Shown here: positions 60,302-64,000 of the stretch, one piece after another
Numbering within the stretch: the stretch's first letter is position 1
Layout: each line of letters begins with the position of its first letter
Source of the DNA: Salinigranum salinum
GTDB taxonomy: Archaea > Halobacteriota > Halobacteria > Halobacteriales > Haloferacaceae
Direction of reading: 5' to 3'
Length of the DNA stretch: 64,000 nt
Assembly: GCF_009176545.1 (NCBI RefSeq)
Contig: NZ_VTOJ01000002.1
Coordinates: 372,001-436,000, forward strand
Notes under the pieces: model-generated
The model's database searches: none
What the model saw: the letters and a program-made list of their open reading frames with translations, nothing else
Told to the model about the DNA's origin: nothing
Made by a program: the position numbers and the translations under genes

Positions 60302-62317
60302 ATGATCATCCCGCTGCGAGTGGTACACCTCGGCGAGGACGAGGACGCCCTGGACCGGGTGGCGGCATCACTCGCGGCGGTAGACGACCGCGTCGACGTC
60401 TACTCGACCAGCGACGCCGACGACGCGCTCGACCGGATCGCGACCGCGTCGGTCGACTGCGTCGTCACAGGGTTCGAGCCGTCGTTCCTCCGGACACTCG
60501 CGACCGACCACGCCGCGGTCCCGTGCGTGCTCTTCTCGTCGGTGGAGACCGTCCCCGTCGAGGTCCTCACCGCGAACGTGGCAGCGGTCGTCCGGACGGA
60601 CGAACCCGACCCGTTCACTCGAGTGGCGGAACGAGTCGTCGACGTGATCCGAGAGCGAAGAGCGGCGGCTGACGGGGACCGCGGGCTGTTCGCCACGCTC
60701 CTCGCGGCGTCGACCGACGTCGTCGCCGTGGTCGACACCGACGGCCGGTTCGGATACGTCTCCCCGGCAGTCGAACGACTCCTGGGCTACGACCCCGACG
60801 ACCTGGTCGGCGAGGACAGCCTCGCGTACGTCCACCCGGACGACCGCGACCGGGCGAGCGAGCGACTCAAGGGACTGATCGACGACCCCGACGGGGAGCT
60901 CACGGACGAACTCAGACTGCGACACGCCGACGGTTCGTGGGTATGGGTCGAGAACCGCGGGCGGAACCTCCTCGACGACCCCGACGTCGGGGGCATCGTG
61001 ATCTACTCGCGCGACGTCACGGCGCGCCGCCGCCGCGAGGAACGGCTCCGCCGGTACGAGGCGATCGTCGAGAACATGCAGGACGTGGCGTACACGGTCG
61101 ACGAGTCGCTCACCGTCACCTCGGTGAACGACCGGGTGCTGGCGTACGCAGAGCGACCCCGCGAGTCGATCGTCGGCGAGTCGATCGAGACGCTGGCGGC
61201 CGAGATGCTCGTCGACCCCGAGAACGTCGAACGGCTCTGTGACGCGCTCGAGTCGGTCGTCGCGGGGGAGACCGACGGCGAACGGCTCGAACTCGGTATC
61301 GACCTGCCACGGGGGACGGTGTTCGCCGAACTGCAGGTGACGCCGCTGCGGGGAACGGACGCGACCGGAGGAGAGGCGCCGCAGGGTGCCGTCGTCATCT
61401 CCCGGGACGTCACGGAACGTCGGGGCGACGAACGCGAACTCGAACGACAGAACGAGCGGCTCGAGGCGTTCACGAGCGTCGTCTCGCACGACCTGCGCGG
61501 GCCGCTGGCGGTCGCCAGCGGCAACCTCGAACTGGCGCGATCGGAGGTCGAGCACGAACGACTCGACACGGTCGCCCGTGCGCACGGCCGGATGAGCGAC
61601 CTCATCGACGACCTCCTGAACGTCGCGCGGCAGGGGACACCCGTCGACGACCCGGACCCGGTCGACCTGGACGCCGTCGCCGAGGCGTCCTGGACCCTGG
61701 TCGAGACGGGGGACGCGACCGTCGAGATCGACACGGGGCTCGTCGTGCGCGCGGAGGAGCAACGGCTCCGTCAGTTCTTCGAGAACCTCTTTCGGAATAG
61801 CGTGGAACACGGTTCCACGGGGAGCGAGAAGACGTCCGGTGGCAGCGTCGGGCACGGCGCTCCGGGGAGCCACCCCGCGGCCGGCGACCCGATCGACGAA
61901 CCGGCGACTCCGGCTGGCGACTTCGTGCGGGGCGGTTCGACGACGGACGACGAGGGTGAGACGACACCGGCCGATGCCGGCGACGGGGACGACACCAGCG
62001 ACGCCGAGGGGGCCGGCGTGACCGTCCGCGTCGGTCGGCTCGACGACGGGTCGGCGGAGGCCGCAGACGCGAACGAGAGACGGGACGTGGACGCGCGCGG
62101 GGGCTTCTACGTCGAGGACGACGGTCCGGGTATCCCACCCGACGTTCGTGACGCGGTCTTCGAGGCCGGCTATTCGGCGAAACCGGACGGGACGGGGCTC
62201 GGCCTGATGATCGTCCGGGAGATCGCCGACGCTCACGGCTGGGACGTCACTGTCACCGACGGGTCGACCGGTGGGGCGCGGTTCGAGGTGCGGAACGTCG
62301 CCCTCGCGTCGGCGTGA
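60302..62317 (+). CDS. Sensor histidine kinase with degenerate receiver, two PAS domains and split ATPase domain
   Basis: A 671-residue kinase. Residues 1-115 align with a receiver but the phosphoacceptor position reads VDCVVTGFEPS, so the Asp is lost. A PAS domain with PAC follows (about 125-245), then a second PAS (250-370), a HisKA helix with VVSHDLRGPL, and a HATPase. Between the N box (FRNSVEHG) and the G1 box (DDGPGIPP) there are two low-complexity acidic inserts of about 65 and 15 residues. G2 is DGTGLGLMIV. A GTG at 60290 is an alternative start, four residues earlier. Confidence 0.9.
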   Translation: MIIPLRVVHLGEDEDALDRVAASLAAVDDRVDVYSTSDADDALDRIATASVDCVVTGFEPSFLRTLATDHAAVPCVLFSSVETVPVEVLTANVAAVVRTDEPDPFTRVAERVVDVIRERRAAADGDRGLFATLLAASTDVVAVVDTDGRFGYVSPAVERLLGYDPDDLVGEDSLAYVHPDDRDRASERLKGLIDDPDGELTDELRLRHADGSWVWVENRGRNLLDDPDVGGIVIYSRDVTARRRREERLRRYEAIVENMQDVAYTVDESLTVTSVNDRVLAYAERPRESIVGESIETLAAEMLVDPENVERLCDALESVVAGETDGERLELGIDLPRGTVFAELQVTPLRGTDATGGEAPQGAVVISRDVTERRGDERELERQNERLEAFTSVVSHDLRGPLAVASGNLELARSEVEHERLDTVARAHGRMSDLIDDLLNVARQGTPVDDPDPVDLDAVAEASWTLVETGDATVEIDTGLVVRAEEQRLRQFFENLFRNSVEHGSTGSEKTSGGSVGHGAPGSHPAAGDPIDEPATPAGDFVRGGSTTDDEGETTPADAGDGDDTSDAEGAGVTVRVGRLDDGSAEAADANERRDVDARGGFYVEDDGPGIPPDVRDAVFEAGYSAKPDGTGLGLMIVREIADAHGWDVTVTDGSTGGARFEVRNVALASA

Positions 62318-62475
62318 GGACCGACGGCTGGCCAGCGATCGCCGAGGACCGACGACAGGTCAGTGACGACGGTGCCGTCACGCCACCCACGAGGGGTGCG
62401 ATCGGCTCGCGATCGTCTGTGGTCGACGGCCAAAAACCAGCGGCCTTTAGACCTCCACCGCGTCACACGTAACAC

Positions 62476-64000
62476 ATGAGCCACGAGGACTTTCCCACGG
62501 ACAGTCCCGCGGTGGTGACGTGTGGGCTGCCGTACGCCAACGGCGACCTGCACATCGGCCACCTGCGCACGTACGTCGGGGGCGACGTCTACGCGCGTTC
62601 CCTCCGAAAGCTCGGGCAACGAACCGCCTTCGTCTCGGGCTCCGACATGCACGGGACGCCCGTGGCGGTCAACGCCGAGAAGGAGGGGCTCACCCCGGAA
62701 GAGTTCGCCCTGTCGTACCACGAGACGTACGAGGAGACGTTCCCGCAGTTCAACGTCGAGTTCGACAACTACGGCCACACCCACGACGAGACGAACACCG
62801 AGGTGACGACGGAGATCGTCCGGCGGCTGATCGACGGCGGCCACGTCTACGAGAAGGAGATCAAGGTGGCGTTCGACCCGGTCGAGGAACAGCCCCTCCC
62901 CGACCGATACGTCGAGGGGACCTGTCCGTACTGCGGCGCGCACGCGAGAGGTGACGAGTGCGACGAGGGTTGTGGCCGGCACCTCGAACCCGGTGAGATC
63001 GAAGATCCCACCTCAACGCTGACGGGCAATCCCGCCGAGTACCGGGATCGAGAACACAAGTTCTTCCGCGTCTCCGAGTTCCAGGAGTACCTCCAGTCGT
63101 TCATCTCCCGGCTGGAGGGCACGTCGAACGCCCGCAATCAGCCCCGCGAGTGGATCGAGGGCGAACTCAAAGACTGGTGTATCACCCGCGACCTCGACTG
63201 GGGGATCGACTACCCCGAGGAGGGAACGGACCTCGTGCTCTACGTCTGGGTCGACGCACCGATCGAGTACGTCTCCTCGACGAAGCAGTACACCGAACGG
63301 GTCGGAAGCGACGAGTACGACTGGGAGGAGCCGTGGAAGGTCGACGGCGGGATCGTCCACGTCATCGGCCGCGACATCATCCAGCACCACACGGTGTTCT
63401 GGCCCGCGATGCTCCGCGGAGCCGACTACAACGAGCCCCGCGCGGTGATGGCGAGCGGCTTCATCACGCTCAACGGCAAGGGTTTCTCCACCTCCCGCGA
63501 CCGGGCGGTGTGGGCCGACGAGTACCTCGACGAGGGCTTTCACCCCGACCTCCTCCGGTACTACCTGGCGACCAACGGCGGCTTCCAGCAGGACGTCGAC
63601 TTCTCGTGGGAACGCTTCCGCGAGCGGGTCAACAACGAACTCGTCGGGACCGTCGGCAACTTCCTCTACCGGTCGCTGCTGTTCGCGTACCGCGAGTTCG
63701 GCGGCACCCCCGAGGCCGACCTCTCGAGCGAGGTCCGCGAGCGGATCGACGACGCCATCGACGACTTCCGCGAGGGCGTCAACGACTACTCCGTCCGCCG
63801 GGTGGGTGACGCCGCGGTCCGACTCGCCGCGTTCGGCAACGAGTACATCCAGCGGAACGAGCCGTGGAAGCTCGCGGACGACGACCCGCAGAAGGCGCAG
63901 GTTATCCGCGACTGCGTCCAGATCGCCAAGGCCGTCGGCGTGCTATTCGAGCCCATCGCGCCCGGGAAGGCCGAACGGCTCTGGGCGAGCCTCGACGAGG
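62476..64000 (+). CDS. metG: Methionyl-tRNA synthetase (3' end cut by window)
   Basis: The first 508 codons are visible. CGLPYANGDLHIGHLRT carries the HIGH motif; FVSGSDMHGTPV is the MetRS active-site strand; CPYCGAHARGDECDEGCGRHL is the zinc knob. The second signature reads NGKGFSTSR, in place of KMSKS. The anticodon-binding helical bundle begins before the window ends (YRSLLFAYREFG). It charges initiator and elongator tRNA(Met). A CCTTTAGAC box about 28-36 bp before the ATG suggests a nearly leaderless mRNA. Confidence 0.96.
   Translation, partial: MSHEDFPTDSPAVVTCGLPYANGDLHIGHLRTYVGGDVYARSLRKLGQRTAFVSGSDMHGTPVAVNAEKEGLTPEEFALSYHETYEETFPQFNVEFDNYGHTHDETNTEVTTEIVRRLIDGGHVYEKEIKVAFDPVEEQPLPDRYVEGTCPYCGAHARGDECDEGCGRHLEPGEIEDPTSTLTGNPAEYRDREHKFFRVSEFQEYLQSFISRLEGTSNARNQPREWIEGELKDWCITRDLDWGIDYPEEGTDLVLYVWVDAPIEYVSSTKQYTERVGSDEYDWEEPWKVDGGIVHVIGRDIIQHHTVFWPAMLRGADYNEPRAVMASGFITLNGKGFSTSRDRAVWADEYLDEGFHPDLLRYYLATNGGFQQDVDFSWERFRERVNNELVGTVGNFLYRSLLFAYREFGGTPEADLSSEVRERIDDAIDDFREGVNDYSVRRVGDAAVRLAAFGNEYIQRNEPWKLADDDPQKAQVIRDCVQIAKAVGVLFEPIAPGKAERLWASLDE

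Noticed and set aside
1-64000. tRNA, rRNA, insertion sequences and prophage
   Set aside because: I looked in all gaps above about 150 bp and saw no cloverleaf with a TTCRANNC arm, no transposase and no integrase. A covariance-model scan would be the decisive check.

Overview
The window is chromosomal DNA of a halophilic archaeon (class Halobacteria). The evidence is very high GC content, acidic Asp/Glu-rich proteins, archaeal-type information genes (L7Ae, S28e, L24e, L37e, LSm, aRNase J, archaeal GluRS and MetRS), a haloarchaeal dodecin, a TrmB regulator, HalOD1 and FilR1-type signalling proteins, and many TATA-like boxes 22-30 bp before start codons, as expected for leaderless mRNAs. I see no tRNA or rRNA gene, no CRISPR array, no insertion sequence and no replication origin. 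Two protein genes are cut by the window ends: an FAD oxidoreductase at 1 and metG at 64000.

Layout. 1-5.7 kb: partial FAD oxidoreductase, hisD, a small zinc-finger protein, an A-type Fe-S carrier, a ThDP decarboxylase and two small haloarchaeal proteins. 5.7-13.4 kb: membrane proteins, an HTH/FilR1 regulator, dodecin, a Usp protein, an MscS channel, a PAC2-type proteasome chaperone ending in an HbYX-like tail, and TrmB. 13.5-18 kb (minus strand): hypothetical zinc proteins, a Gfo/Idh/MocA oxidoreductase, and the operon rpl7ae-rps28e-rpl24e-ndk. 18-21.7 kb: tmcA, a tiny zinc-finger protein and a winged-helix/GNAT fusion. 21.9-27.2 kb (minus): an electron-transfer flavoprotein operon etfB-etfA-fixCX-hypothetical, and a dicluster ferredoxin. 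27.2-36.8 kb: DUF456 protein, a cyclase-family hydrolase interrupted by an (EPT)n tandem repeat, a REC-PAS histidine kinase, gltX, rnj-idsA and lsm-rpl37e. 37-38.9 kb: purF and a HalOD1 protein.

39-47.6 kb is a denitrification island: nirK (copper nitrite reductase), norB (quinol-type NO reductase), a cupredoxin, an NnrS/heme-copper-like membrane protein, two DUF2249 proteins, a cupin, unknown proteins and a small protein ending in a CGCGG motif. It is tied together by a palindrome, CGAA-N4-TTCG. Four sites lie exactly 38 bp before five start codons, and a fifth lies upstream of norB. This looks like the operator of an anaerobic regulator.

47.7-64 kb: a peptide-type ABC transporter (binding lipoprotein plus two permeases, no ATPase here), a large pentapeptide-repeat membrane protein, ppsA, two further sensor kinases, a DedA/VTT-type membrane protein and metG. 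The most unusual items are the CGAA-N4-TTCG regulon with its CGCGG RiPP-like candidate, the coding minisatellite in the cyclase, the duplicated N-terminal module of EtfA, and a kink-turn-like element in the rpl7ae leader.
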